A stretch of 64,000 nucleotides of DNA from Panax quinquefolius (lineage: Eukaryota > Streptophyta > Magnoliopsida > Apiales > Araliaceae): assembly GCA_020205615.1 (NCBI GenBank), contig CM035167.1, positions 34,078,103-34,142,102 of the forward strand, given 5' to 3'. The notes beneath the pieces were generated by a model. That model was not told the origin of the DNA. It worked only from the letters and a program-made list of their open reading frames with translations, and ran no database searches. A program made the translations under genes and the position numbers. Of this stretch, positions 23,800-34,942 are shown one piece after another (the stretch's first letter is position 1; every line of letters begins with the position of its first letter).

Positions 23800-25300
23800 T
23801 TTTTAATTATATTCATTTTGTTCAAATTTTTTAAGAATAGGCTCTTCTCTTAATCAAATTAAATAATTTAAGAATAATTTTTATAAAAAAATTATTTTTT
23901 TTGAAAAAAAAAAGCTTTAATTTTTTTAAAAAAAGATTTTATTTTTAAACAAATCTTTTTTAAAAACTAAAAAATTTAACGACTGCTACTGGGAGTAAAA
24001 GCTCTCACATCTAATTTGAGAAAAATTACTGAAAGCCATTTGAAATGGCGTTGAATTTTTAGATATTTTTTGGCTAAAAATCAGAAAGACAACCAACGGC
24101 ACTTTAAAAAATATTTTTTTTTAAATGAATTTTAAAATAGAATTATCTTAATTTTTTTTAAAAGGATTTTATTTTTTTAAAGAAATTTGGAAAAAATAAA
24201 AATGTGATCCAATGCCAAACTAACCGGCATTGTAACTTCTTTTTAATTTTTTATAAAACAAATTTGTAAAAAAGAAGAGTAAGATGTAACATCACTTTAC
24301 GTGACGTTGGAATTTTTTTTTTTTTCATCTCTTATTTTTTTTACAAACATCAATATTTTTTTATGTTTATACTTTGTCATCGGCGTTGGAAATAAAGGAG
24401 TATATAAGACTTCAGCTATAAAAAAATAAAAATAAAAATTCTAATGCCAATTAAAGTAACGTTGCATCTTACTCATCATTTTTTACAAATTAATTTTTTA
24501 AAAAATAATAAATAAAATAGGGATAAAATTGATATTACATTAATATGAAGTCAAACTATCTTATTGGGAATGACTTATAAGTGGGTTTTAAATAACTTTA
24601 TTATGTTTTAGTTCATAAAACATAATAAAATTTTCTTCATTTTTTATGTTTTCTCTTAGGCGATAGTATTATAATTTAATTTTATAATATATTTAGAAAA
24701 AAGGTAAAATGAGAATTAGGAATAGCTAGGGGTATAGCATTACTATTATTCTTTTTATGTTTTATTTTTGGACTTAAAAATATTTTCATGATTTAAGTTA
24801 CTTCCTAAAATCTAAGAATAAAAGTTCTTATTATTTTATGTAATCTCAAGTTAAATATTTACTTATATTAGATAATATCACTAGTCATGTATAGAAAAAT
24901 ATGCAATTAGATGAGAATTTAAGTATGAATAATTTTATCATTTGACATTTTTTTTAAATTTACATAAAATCAATTATCACTTTTATTTCTCGGAGTGAGG
25001 GAGTACTTGTAAGTATATCCTACATCTATCTAGAAATAGGAAACATTGGGAAGCATAGATATAATAATCAGGTTTGATGAGGTTGAGTTTAGTTGGGTCG
25101 GAGGCCCGGAACTAACATGTTTGACAATCGATTGTCACGAGTACTATTTCAACAACCATAATCTATACTGTTGATCGCAACATTAGATGACATGGATTGA
25201 AATGGATTTTCCCCTGCCGATACAAGCTGTAGCGACATGAGAAATTACTCATTTGCTCATGTGCTACACTGTCTACCGCTAATAGTTATGGCGGTAGTTT
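23800..25300. other. AT-rich intergenic DNA with a foldback repeat
   Basis: Long A and T runs are present and no coding potential is seen. The main structure is an inverted repeat at 24261-24491, listed separately. CTCGGAGTGAGGGAGTA at 24989-25005 looks like one end of a Stowaway MITE, without a partner. Confidence 0.5.
24261..24491. repeat. Foldback (MITE-like) inverted repeat
   Basis: The left arm, about 24261-24318, starts AATTTGTAAAAAAGAAGAGT and is nearly the reverse complement of the right arm, about 24432-24491, ending ATCATTTTTTACAAATT. About 113 bases lie between the arms. Arms of ~58 bp with scattered mismatches form a long hairpin. No clear target duplication was identified. Confidence 0.65.
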
Positions 25301-25432
25301 AGTTAACTAATAAATTAGAATGGCTTAGTGGTAGCTTAATGGCCCAATAACCCTTAGGTCTTAGGTTCAAAACCTAGTTGTGATATTTTTGCTTCTTATG
25401 TTATATTTTTGTGTATTAGATAAATTCTATTA

Positions 25433-25440
<8 letters not shown>
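25301..25440 (+). mobile_element. tRNA-derived SINE-like element, copy 1
   Basis: The A-box-like TGGCTTAGTGGT is at 25321-25332 and the B-box-like GGTTCAAAACC at 25364-25374, 43 bases apart as in tRNA-type pol III promoters. A non-tRNA body follows, ending ATTAGATAAATTCTATTACC, next to a CA/TA microsatellite that could be a 3' tail. A second copy lies at 25622-25767. Confidence 0.5.

Positions 25441-25497
<57 letters not shown>
25433..25497. repeat. (CA)n(TA)n microsatellite
   Basis: About 25 CA units (25433-25482) run into TA units (25483-25497) at the 3' end of the SINE-like copy. Confidence 0.95.
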
Positions 25498-25621
25498 GTT
25501 ATAAATTTATCTCTAAATATTCATATAAATATTTATAAACAAATATTCATATAAATTTATCTTTAAAATTTATAAATTATAAATATTTCATCTAAAATTT
25601 ACTTTAATGTTGAGATTTTTT

Positions 25622-25767
25622 TAGTTAACTAATAAATTAGAATGGCTCAGTGGTAACTTAATGACCTAATAACCCATAGGTCTTAGGTTCTAAACCTAGT
25701 TGTGATATTTTTGCTTCTTATATTATATTTTTTGTGTATTAGAAAAATTCTATTACCATATATATAT
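25622..25767 (+). mobile_element. tRNA-derived SINE-like element, copy 2
   Basis: It is about 90% similar to copy 1 over ~140 bases, starting at AGTTAACTAATAAATTAGAA. The A-box-like TGGCTCAGTGGT is at 25643-25654 and the B-box-like GGTTCTAAACC at 25686-25696, with the same 43-base spacing. It ends in a TA tract into which solo LTR L7 is inserted. Confidence 0.5.
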
Positions 25768-26920
25768 TGTAAGACCCCAAATTTTATGAAATAAAAGTAT
25801 TCAATTTTTTTTTATTACTATTCATGAGTTACTATTCATGAGTTACTATTCACGAGATTCTTATTCACGGATTACTATTCATGAGTTACTTATTCACGAG
25901 TTACTATTCATGAGTTACTATTCAACGAGTACTATTCATGAAGCATGATAATTTTTTTTCGTAAGAAGGCATTACTCAATAATTGTTACGGTAATTCTTT
26001 GTTCAATATTTTATTTTATTGATTCAATAATTGCTACGTTGATATTTTATATTATTGTTGTTTCAATAATTGTCACGTACGATATTTTCCATTATCTCAG
26101 ACAATAATTCATATTATCTGAATAATATTATTGGATAACATTATTGGCAATGTCTAGAAAGTTCATACTAAGGAGAGGTTTGGTCACCTAATTGCGGCGC
26201 TTGATAAGGATAGATCCTTATTGGAAAGCCCCTCTTCCTGAGAAGCGCACTGGTTGTTAATATTGTGATTATGTAATATTATTTATGAATAATTAATTAT
26301 TGATTTTATGATGAGAAAAATATTTATTTTATGTGGATATAGATGGAGAAAATTTTTAAAGTGACAATTGTTGAAAATTAAAATTTATCTTTTTCTAATA
26401 AAATAATTCATTTAAATATATTATTATATTTTAATAATATAATAATGGTGATATTTTTACAAGGAATGTGGGATATATGAGTATACGAGGAGGAAGAATA
26501 TTTTTGTTACAATAAATGTTTAAAACATGTTAAACATGTCGGTGGACCCCATTTATTGACTGAAAGTTGATTATAGATTGTAAAATCGTCCGTTTGTGGA
26601 TTTCGGTCAATTTACATTTGAATTTGGAAAAACTTTCTTCCGCAAAGTTGTAGAGAATTGAATTTCCTATAAAAACTCATGAGATTGAATTTTTTGATAA
26701 ATGGGCTATTTATTATGAATTATTGAAGTTCGAAGCTCGAAATAATTGATTTTGGAAGTTTAAAATAATTTAAATAACAAAAACGTTTTTTTGTGCAAGT
26801 CTTGTGAGGTGGGCTGTTTTTGTGGCTGAGGTTTTGAAGTAAAATAAGTATGCTTTGGAATAAAAATAATATATATTAATATTTTATTAAATTTTACGCT
26901 TTGGTGTTCTAAGTATTTTC

Positions 26921-26930
26921 CTATAAATAG
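26921..26930 (+). promoter_or_regulatory. TATA box of LTR L7
   Basis: CTATAAATAG followed by GGTGCTTAGGTTAGAATTGA, the context conserved in L4, L8, L9 and L12. Transcription would begin roughly 25-35 bases downstream. Confidence 0.5.
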
Positions 26931-28304
26931 GGTGCTTAGGTTAGAATTGAAAATCACACGTAAACTGAAGTTTCTCTCTCTATATTATCGGCGTATTCTT
27001 GTGAGTATTTTGAGTATACTTTGAGTATTGCTATATGGTGCAAGTTCGATTCGTTATTCAATCGGAAATCTTTGCTCTTTTGAGGTCAGGGATAGTAAGG
27101 GATTTTTAAGGGTGTTTATGTTTTTCAATTTTGTATTTTTCCGGACCTTCAAAAATTCTGGAAAAATTTGAAATGATATTTTGATGAGTTTTGTAGAGTG
27201 TGTCCAAAATGGCGATTTTGGATGTATAGATTGAGAGTTATGAATTTTATGAGAAAAGACTATTTTAAAAGTAACCGCTTATAACTCCTTGTGATTAACT
27301 CCAAAATTGATGAAATTTTTATTGGGAGTACATCTATATAGTATCAGTATACCGTGTAAATTTCAGAATTGTTGGATAAAAGTATAATTTATGATAAATG
27401 TTTAAATATTAAATTGGTTTTGGCCATATGAAAAATAGTAAATGAATTTTAAAATTTTGAGAAAATATATGTTCAATATGGGACTATGTTATGCTAAATC
27501 CCGTAAAAGAAATATTTGTGGAACTGATTTGGTATTTTTCATGAAAATGTTCTAGTTATAAGTAAATGAATTAAATATGTTATGTGAAGTAAGAAAATTG
27601 GAAAATATGATTTATTGGCTTGAGAATCATATATGAGGTATATCTGATTTTTATGAGGGTTTTGGTTAATGGTGATAAAATCTTATGAGTTTGGCATTTT
27701 ATGATGATTAAATGCATTAATTAGTAAATTGTAAACAATTTAATTAAATTGTTTATAAGTTTTAGAAATGATTAAAATATTATTGTAATATTAATAATAT
27801 TAGATTATGAGATTTCTAAGTGATTTATAACATTTGGATTAAGGTGTTATAAATATGGATATGAATTTTATTATGAAACTTTATCTTTTCGTGTCGAGGT
27901 TACTATGCACGTATACGGTACTATGTATGAATACGGGGTACTATTCACGACAAATTGGTTTCTTCTTTGAACAAATTATCGTTGATTTGTGAATCTTACT
28001 CTTGAAATTAAAATCATGTTTTGATTATATTATTTTTATATAGCATTCTTATAACCCTAATGATGATATTTCTCTTTGACTTGAGTGTAAAGATGAGTAG
28101 ATTATTGGTATGATCGTGACTATAGGTTCTCTTTGGCCAGTAGTGCAAAAGTTAAATTGTTGACTGGTATGATCATGACCATTGAATTTACAATTGAATA
28201 TTTTTAGCTTAAGTGCAAAGGTGAATTGATCAACATGGTTATAATTATTGTTATATAACACGAAATGATTATGTATTTCTTTGATATATGAATATCTTTG
28301 GCTC

Positions 28305-28558
28305 GTAGTGCAAAGATGACTTGTTGATGAATATCTTAGCTTTATAGTGCAAAGATGAATTATTGATGAATATCTTTTGCTCGTAATGCAAAGATGACCC
28401 GGTTGTTGAATATCTTTAGCTTGTAGTGCAAAAGATGAATTATTGATGAATATCTTTGGCTTGTAATGCAAAGATGACTGTTGTTGAATATCTTTGCTTT
28501 GTAGTGTAAAGATGAAGCTGTTGATGAATATCTTTGCCCGAGTGGTGCAAAGATGAAT
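28305..28558. repeat. ~38-bp hairpin tandem repeats in L7
   Basis: There are about seven copies of GAATATCTTTGGC, CGTAGTGCAAAGATGA and a short variable spacer. Each copy has complementary arms ATCTTTG and CAAAGAT. Confidence 0.85.
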
Positions 28559-29035
28559 TTATTAGTATGATTATGAGCAGGCGTGATTTGGTATAACCAT
28601 GATATTTGATGTTTCGGGTAAAGGCGGTGATGAAAATTATCTTCATCCCGGATGAAAAGAGGAATTTAGAATCACAATTATGATTATAAGTTATTCATAT
28701 GATTGTGGAAAGGCTGTTGATTGATGTTACTGAGGATAAAACATTGTTGGTGGACTTTTAACGTGGAGAAGACAATAGACTTTATAGTCTATTTGACTCT
28801 TCTAATGGATTGCTCGTTCACTTTGCAACTATGGTTTAAAAGTTTTATCATCTACCATATGTTCTAAATCTACGATTTATTACCAGATGAAGACTATTGA
28901 TAATTTATTTATCTTTAGTTATAATATTCTTTCTCGAGCTAGTTGTGCTCACCCTTTTGTTTCACAATTCCTTTCATGTAATAAAAGTGTATTTGGGTCG
29001 AAAGCGGGGATAAGCGAGGGAATAGAATGGTGGTT

Positions 29036-29474
29036 TATAGATGTTGAGGGTGAGGTGAATTTAACTTGGAAGGGTGTTTTGCCACTATCATACAAGATGT
29101 CTAATGACATACAACCTCGTGTCATCATAAGACATGGTTGTGCTCATCCACTTCTTTGAGTATATTTACAAGCACTACCTATATAATCTTGGTGTTTGTT
29201 TGGAGTATAATACCCAATTAGAGGCAGTGGAGATAATGATATGTCAAGAGAAGACTACGCCATTGGGAAGAATATAATAGTAATCTTCTCGTTTTTCTTT
29301 GGGGTCTACATTAGATTCAACCAAGGATAATTACGTGGCCATATGATATCTACCATAACCTAAAAGCATGGCCTCCCATGTATGAAGGTTTCCTTGAGCA
29401 CTTCCCAAAGATTCTAATTTCTAAAGCGGTTTTTGACTATACCTTTATGTAAGGTGTCATTGTGACGTACTTTC
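29036..29474 (+). pseudogene. Captured segment in L7, frameshifted
   Basis: Homologous to the open ORF in L8 (40634-41113): it reads VLPLSYKMSNDIQPRVIIRH and then GCAHPLL before a one-base insertion near 29154 brings a TGA. Matching codons continue in another frame to about 29452. It is absent from the shorter LTRs. The origin is not recognised. Confidence 0.6.
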
Positions 29475-29626
29475 AGGTTGGTATATATTTGTATCCAAAC
29501 TCACAAAGCATATGTGTTGTTGTATTTTTCACGACAAATGTATTAATAAAGTTGTAGTTATTTACTATACCATGTATTTGGCGATTTCGAGAATGGGTTG
29601 GATGGAATGAACCTATTTTGGGGTCG

Positions 29627-29681
<55 letters not shown>
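29627..29681. repeat. (TA)n microsatellite
   Basis: About 27 TA dinucleotides directly after L7; probably the target of its insertion. Confidence 0.9.
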
Positions 29682-29685
<4 letters not shown>

Positions 29686-29699
29686 TATGAATATTCGAT

Positions 29700-30635
29700 T
29701 TGCTAAAGTCCATTTTTTTGTAGTGTTGTCACTTATCCACTCCTCTAATTAGTGACACACTATTATCTCGTCATTTAAAATTGGTATTTGTGACAATAAA
29801 AATTATCATAATTTATTAATTTTTCATATTTACAAAATATGCCTCCAAATAAAATTGTGACGATATTACGTACTTTGTCAGTAAAAATAGGAAATTATGA
29901 CCAACCATTTTTGTCACTTATCCACGCATCTAATTAGTAACGCACTATTATCTCGTCATATAAAATTTGTATTTATGACAATACAAATTGTCATAAATTA
30001 TTATTATTTTTGTCTTTAAAAATTTTCCCTCCAAATAAAATTGTGACGATATTACGCACTTTGTCACTAAATATAAGAATTTATGACGACCCATTTTCGA
30101 CACTTATCCACTCATCTAATTAGTGACAAACTATTATCTCGTTATATAAAATTTGTATTTATGACAATGCAAATTATCATAATTTTTTTTTTCGTCGTTA
30201 AAAAATTTCACTCCAAAATAAAATTGTGACGAATTTGTATTTGGCGTCACTAAATGTGAACATTAGTGACGAAAATACATTGTCACTAAATTTTACAAAT
30301 AATTAATGACAAATTATTATGTTGTCATCGAAAGAAATAATTTGTGACAATAAATACTGTCATCAATTATTAATAAATGTCACTAAAAGATTTCCCCCCA
30401 AAATTTTGGTACGAAATTCTACCTCCAAAATAATTTGTGACGAAATTTTGTTAATCGTCATCAAATGTGTAAATCAGTGATGATATAAATGATTAATAGT
30501 AACAAAAGTAAAAGTCGTCACAAAAGCAAAAGTTTTAGTGACGATTATTAATTTCGTAATTATTAATTAACAAATTATGACAAAATTTTGTGTGTGGCAA
30601 AAATATTCGTCATAAAATGTGTGATTTCTTGTAGT
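29700..30635 (+). mobile_element. CACTA-like element end with tandem subterminal repeats
   Basis: The right end TTTCTTGTAGTG at 30624-30635 is the inverted-repeat terminus of plant CACTA (En/Spm) transposons. A related TTTTTTTGTAGTG lies at about 29723-29735. Between them are three diverged ~175-186-bp tandem units starting near 29738, 29913 and 30099. Each contains CACTTATCCAC, ATTAGTGAC, TATTATCTCGT and AAAATTGTGACGA. Many short GTGACGA, GTCACTAA and GTGACAA motifs resemble CACTA subterminal repeats. No left CACTACAAGAAA end and no transposase were found, so this is a non-autonomous or truncated copy. Confidence 0.55.
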
Positions 30636-30782
30636 GAAATTTTTTTAATAAATTTTTTTTTATTTAATAGTTATATTGATTACCAATATTGTGATAAGTA
30701 TCTGCGATATAAGTCTAGAGAGGTGGTTAATTTGTGTATTGACTAATGAAATATGAGTAGAGTTGTCCTTAACAGAGAATAG

Positions 30783-31160
30783 AAACCCTAACCTTAAGTC
30801 CGGATAGGGATTCGATAGAAAATACAGTTATAAAAATTGTATTGATGAATATGTGTTTGTACGATATAGAAGTGATAATCAATGATTGATCAGATAGGGT
30901 ATAAACTTAGTAAACCCTAATAAGGGATTAGAAATCTTAATTGAATGTTGGATAACCCTAGTTTTCATTTTAGAAACCCTAAACCCTGATAAACGAACCC
31001 TAATCCTAATTAGGGGTAACACTAAGTGTTTGGGATATTAAATATTATCACAAGTATGTAGATGTAAATTATGTATAAAATTTATCAGGGAAATCAAGTG
31101 CGATGTAACAAACCCTAATTTGGATATTCAAAACCCTAATTTAGATATTCAAAACCCTAA
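30783..31160. promoter_or_regulatory. Telo-box cluster in the 5' LTR of element A
   Basis: Repeated AAACCCTA-type words occur at about 30783, 30912, 30951, 30974 (two in tandem), 31006, 31110, 31131 and 31152, with more at 31613 and 31770. They are scattered, not in a telomeric array. Telo-boxes are known binding sites for plant TRB-type Myb factors; function here is inference. Confidence 0.55.
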
Positions 31161-31939
31161 TTTGGGAATTCAGTAGTTAAGTTTAAATGCCTAAGTGTTA
31201 AAAGGTATGGGATAAATGGGAAATGTCTAAAACTCCCTTCAAATTATAGTGGAAAAGACCAAATTACCCTTAGTGGGTGCAAAATGACCGAAATACCCTT
31301 TTCTTAAATTTGAAGTAAAATATTACACAATCTTTGTGAGTTATCACTCCAAACTTATCCCTTGTGCTTAAATTATATCCCATATCTGATCTTTAGTGAC
31401 ACCTTGCACATTTGGATGCATGAATCAAAAATCAAAGTGTATAACTTAAGTAAAATCTTACTTTACATAGCATTCTCTCCAAGTCTTTTCTCTCTCCATA
31501 ATTTCGAAGCTAGAGTGAGAAAGAGTGATAAGTTAGGCCAATATCAAGTCTTATCAAGCCAAGGATCAAAATCCCAAAATCAGAATCAAAGATTAAGCTT
31601 AGAAAGGAATAAACCCTAACTCTTCTAAATCATATGATTTCTTGTTAGATGTTGTTTATTGTTGGTTAAAGTAGTGTTAAGAGATGTTATTTAGTGATCC
31701 AAAATGTTACATCAAGTATTCATAACATCTAGGTGTTAAAAAAAATCAAGTTTTAAGGACAGACTAAGAACCCTAAAAGCGTGTCTGACAATGGAATGTC
31801 AGGCCCCTTAGATCCGAATCTGTTAGGTGTTTGAAATGTTTGATGTATTATATTTGTAGTATGTTGTGAGCTTAGTAACCTAGAAGTGAAAACAAGATCG
31901 TAGGAGGTGTATATTGCAAGATATTAACAGTCAAACCTC

Positions 31940-32780
31940 ATTGATCGGTCATGGAAATCCCCAGAAGGTCTGACAAGCATTTTTAAGGCCATGAATCTTG
32001 TTGTTGTTTGCTTGTTTGGCCATGTTGTTGTTTTTATGTTGAAGTGTGACATGTGGACTACACAATAAAACCTTTAGATCAACTAGAAAGTATATATAAT
32101 CAAAGATAATCACGGTCAAAGTAGCGTTGACCAATTGTCTTGAACGAAATCTGGAAAACCCGAAATTCACTCAAGAACAGCTTCCGACAAGAGTTTGAGA
32201 AGCTTTGATCTGCCATGTGTGATGTTGTTATGATGAACTGATGATTTAGAGTTCTTCTTTGACATCTCTACTACATTGGTGAACCAGTAAAATACATTAA
32301 GGAAGCCCAGAAAACAAGGATTAAAGGACTCAAAGTAGGTACCTTAAAATATGGAAAACCCAGAGAAGTTAAGAACAAGTTTTCTGACATGGTTTGACCA
32401 TGAGAGATCTTGTTCATGTGATGTTGTTAGATGGATCTAGTGTTATGATATTGTACCCTGTCATGTATACTACATTTAGGAACTTTTAGATCACCGAAAC
32501 AATGCTTAGAATCAAAGTTACAGAGAACCAAAGTAGGTACCCTGCAACTGTTCTTCAATTCTGGAAAACCCAGAAATGAAGAACAGCTCTGACAAGAAGT
32601 TTGGGAGTCTAGATGTTTCTTGTATGTTGTTTTATGACCATGAATCAAGTTGGTAATTGTAGTATTACATTAATACTACATTTCTAACAAAATTACAAGC
32701 GCATAAACCTTATGATCACAAATCTACATGTGGTCAAACCTAGCAACTTGGTGTCTGACATTGCATGTTCTGGGTTTGTG
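31940..32780. repeat. Diverged ~200-bp tandem repeats in the element A LTR
   Basis: Blocks beginning near 31950, 32152, 32353 and 32561 each carry TGGAAA(AC)CCCAGAA-like sequence. Each also has CTGACA(A)GA/ATG, a CATG-TGATGTTGTTATG-like segment and TACTACATT before the next block. Confidence 0.6.
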
Positions 32781-32787
32781 AAGAACA

Positions 32788-32815
32788 CCTATAGCGACGG
32801 TTTTGACGCTATAGG
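32788..32815. other. Conserved LTR hairpin
   Basis: CCTATAGCG and CGCTATAGG pair perfectly (9 bp) around a 10-base loop. The 3' LTR copy at 54611-54638 pairs over 10 bp with a different loop. Confidence 0.75.
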
Positions 32816-34930
32816 GTCCTTTAGTGACACTTTATTTTTTGAAAATTATTATTTTACTAAATAAATAGAGAAAATTAGTTTTTAATTATTAAAAATGCAA
32901 AATAATTCTTAAAAAGTATTTTAAAGCTTAAAAATTAGTTTTTAATTATTTTGAGTATATTTCATTAATATTTAATATTTTTGGAATATAAAAGGTATTT
33001 AATTTATTTAATTATAATATTAAAAAATTATTCAAAAATAATTTTAATATTTAAAAATCATAAAAAAATTATATTATGGTATTAGAAAATATTTTAAGTT
33101 ATTTTAATAACTTTTGATATTTTGTGATGAATTTCATTAATAAATTAATATTAATGGTAATTAATTTATTTAGTAAATATATTAAATAAATTATGAAAAA
33201 TAGAATTAATGCTTTAAAAATCATATAAAAATGATTTAAGGGTTAGAAAAATATTTTGAGTTATAAAATATAACTTTTGATATTTTTTCATGAAATTATT
33301 AATATTTTAATATTAATGTCAATTATTTGACAATGGATTTAAATGTTTAAAAATTATATAAATGTGATTTTAAGGTATTAAAATACTTTGAAATATTATA
33401 AATATATTATAATACTTATGGTATGATTTTAATTAATATTTAATAATAAATAAATATTAATGATAAGGGAATAAAGTGGTATTTAATTTATATAAATAAA
33501 TTATAAGTGATTGAATTTTTTTTGATAAATAGTAATAATTATTTATAAATTGTTATGAGCTAGGGAAAAATAGTTTTAATTGATAATTATCCGATTAGGC
33601 AATCGGGCTGTCGAAATAGAACCAAACTCAACTCAGACTGTAATAGTTTGACTTGAGGTTAGGTCTTACATGTCTTATAGACCGATAAGATTATATGATA
33701 ATGTGTTTAGGTTATTTTATAACAGTAATTCACAGTAATACATTGTGATGATATTATTCTAACTTGGAGATCAATATTATTAATATTAGGTTTTCAGACG
33801 AAGTTAAGTAGACTGTTTAGCAATAGTCGACGATGCATACAAGTTTTTCCCCACTTTGCGAAACTTTATATTTTAAATGCAAGTTCTTCTTCACTTTGTG
33901 CAAACCTCATATCGCAAATGCCAGCTTCATTTAAATTATTTTATTAAATGAGAATTTTATATTTATTAGTTATGATCTGGTGATATACAGTGTATATGAT
34001 TTCTGTTATTTATAGGTTATGATTTCTTGTTCAAACATAACCAAGTCATATGAGTTATTATTATGCAAAAATGCGTTTGATTTGATATCAAAACATAGTT
34101 TGTGAGAAACCAATTTTGTTTGGTACCGATATATATACTGACACTATTATGATATGGCAATTGAATGATATAATAGGTTTCCATGTCATGCGGCATTTAT
34201 AGCAATGACCGGAGGTTATTTAGATATGATGATATGCATACTCCTAGTTTTGTTTGGTTTAGCGAATAAACCCGAGTTTCTAATTCTATATAACTGACAA
34301 TAACTCGAAATGGGCATGGTTTGGCTGACAAACCTCAATATATGTTTATGGCACTTCTCTGAACTTTATGTTCATTTATGTTAGAATTGATATATGTATA
34401 ACATTCATTTATTGTTCAAAATTTGCTGAGCTTTCTGTAGCTCATCCCTGCAAATATTTTCTTAATTTGCAGATAGAAAGAGTATAATCCAGAAGTTCCG
34501 GTATTGTGGATAAAAGGCTTAAGACATGGGTTTTGATGAAAACTATAATGTAATAGTAACGGTATATTATTTGTTTAATGTAATATTAGTTTGCAGTATT
34601 TAGTTGTCATTCTAATGGAATTAGAAAATTGTACAGTGTCTACAGGAATTATATATATCTGAATGATAGCATTAACAGACATTGGTCACTGATGCACTGA
34701 GGTAGCGCTTCACTCAGTTCCAAGACCTCTAACATTAATACTATGGAGGTCAGATTTATATAAGAATTATAGATATGGAAGAAATATCTATAAGATACTG
34801 AACCTATACATCCAAGTGAGGGTACTCAGTTACAATGATTGTTCTGACGAGAACTACTATTTACTATGAGTACTATGAGTACTATTTACTCAGTTACAGT
34901 GAATGTAGAGAATTTGGGGGCGTCACAATT

Positions 34931-34942
34931 TGGTATCAAAGC
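34931..34942 (+). other. Primer binding site of element A
   Basis: TGGTATCAAAGC lies three bases after the 5' LTR and is complementary to the initiator Met-tRNA 3' end with one mismatch. Confidence 0.85.

Larger units (their letters stand above)
25768..29631 (+). mobile_element. L7: solo LTR, long subfamily
   Basis: It starts TGTAAGACCCCAAATTTTAT and ends GGGGTCGTTATA, which is the family end GGGGGCGTCACA with C-to-T changes. Flanks are TATAT on both sides, a 5-bp duplication, but in TA-repeat DNA and so weak. At 3.86 kb it is longer than the 2.5-2.8 kb LTRs. It has ~750 extra bases at 27090-27840 downstream of the TATA box and a captured segment at about 29036-29474. Direct repeats of ACTATTCATGAGTT (25823-25950) and hairpin repeats (28305-28558) are present. 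Confidence 0.85.
30635..34927 (+). mobile_element. Element A: 5' LTR (~4.3 kb), 5' tip lost
   Basis: It is collinear with 42190-43950 plus 54151-56786. It ends GAATTTGGGGGCGTCACA at 34927, followed by a primer binding site. The first ~12 bases (TGTGAGGATCTG in the 3' copy) are missing and replaced by the CACTA-like end. Contents are telo-box clusters (30783-31160), diverged ~200-bp repeats (31940-32780), a 9-bp-stem hairpin (32788-32815) and an AT-rich tract (32830-33590). At 32320-32330 it preserves the uninterrupted GGATTAAAGGACTC site that is occupied in the 3' LTR. ORFs inside (for example 31362-31619) look fortuitous. Confidence 0.85.

Noticed and set aside
25321..25374. tRNA gene
   Set aside because: A- and B-box-like words are present, but no cloverleaf arms or anticodon stem pair convincingly. 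A SINE head fits better.
28305..28558. Regular 36-38-bp repeats suggesting a CRISPR array
   Set aside because: Spacers are only a few bases and are themselves repeated. It lies in a plant retrotransposon LTR with no cas genes.
28049..28646. Two minus-strand ORFs with repeated ALQAKDI/TTGQRYS blocks, resembling a repeat protein
   Set aside because: The periodicity is that of the 36-38-bp hairpin repeats of the LTR. The same pattern appears in several frames in L4, L8 and L12.
30951..31160. Possible interstitial telomere
   Set aside because: AAACCCTA words are separated by 10-90 unrelated bases rather than arrayed head to tail, and they recur at the same places in both LTRs.
31362..31619. 85-codon ORF in the element A LTR (also 43003-43218)
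   Set aside because: It is present in both LTR copies only because the LTRs are duplicates. It has no domain, a TGC start in the 5' copy, and is truncated at the N-terminus in the 3' copy.
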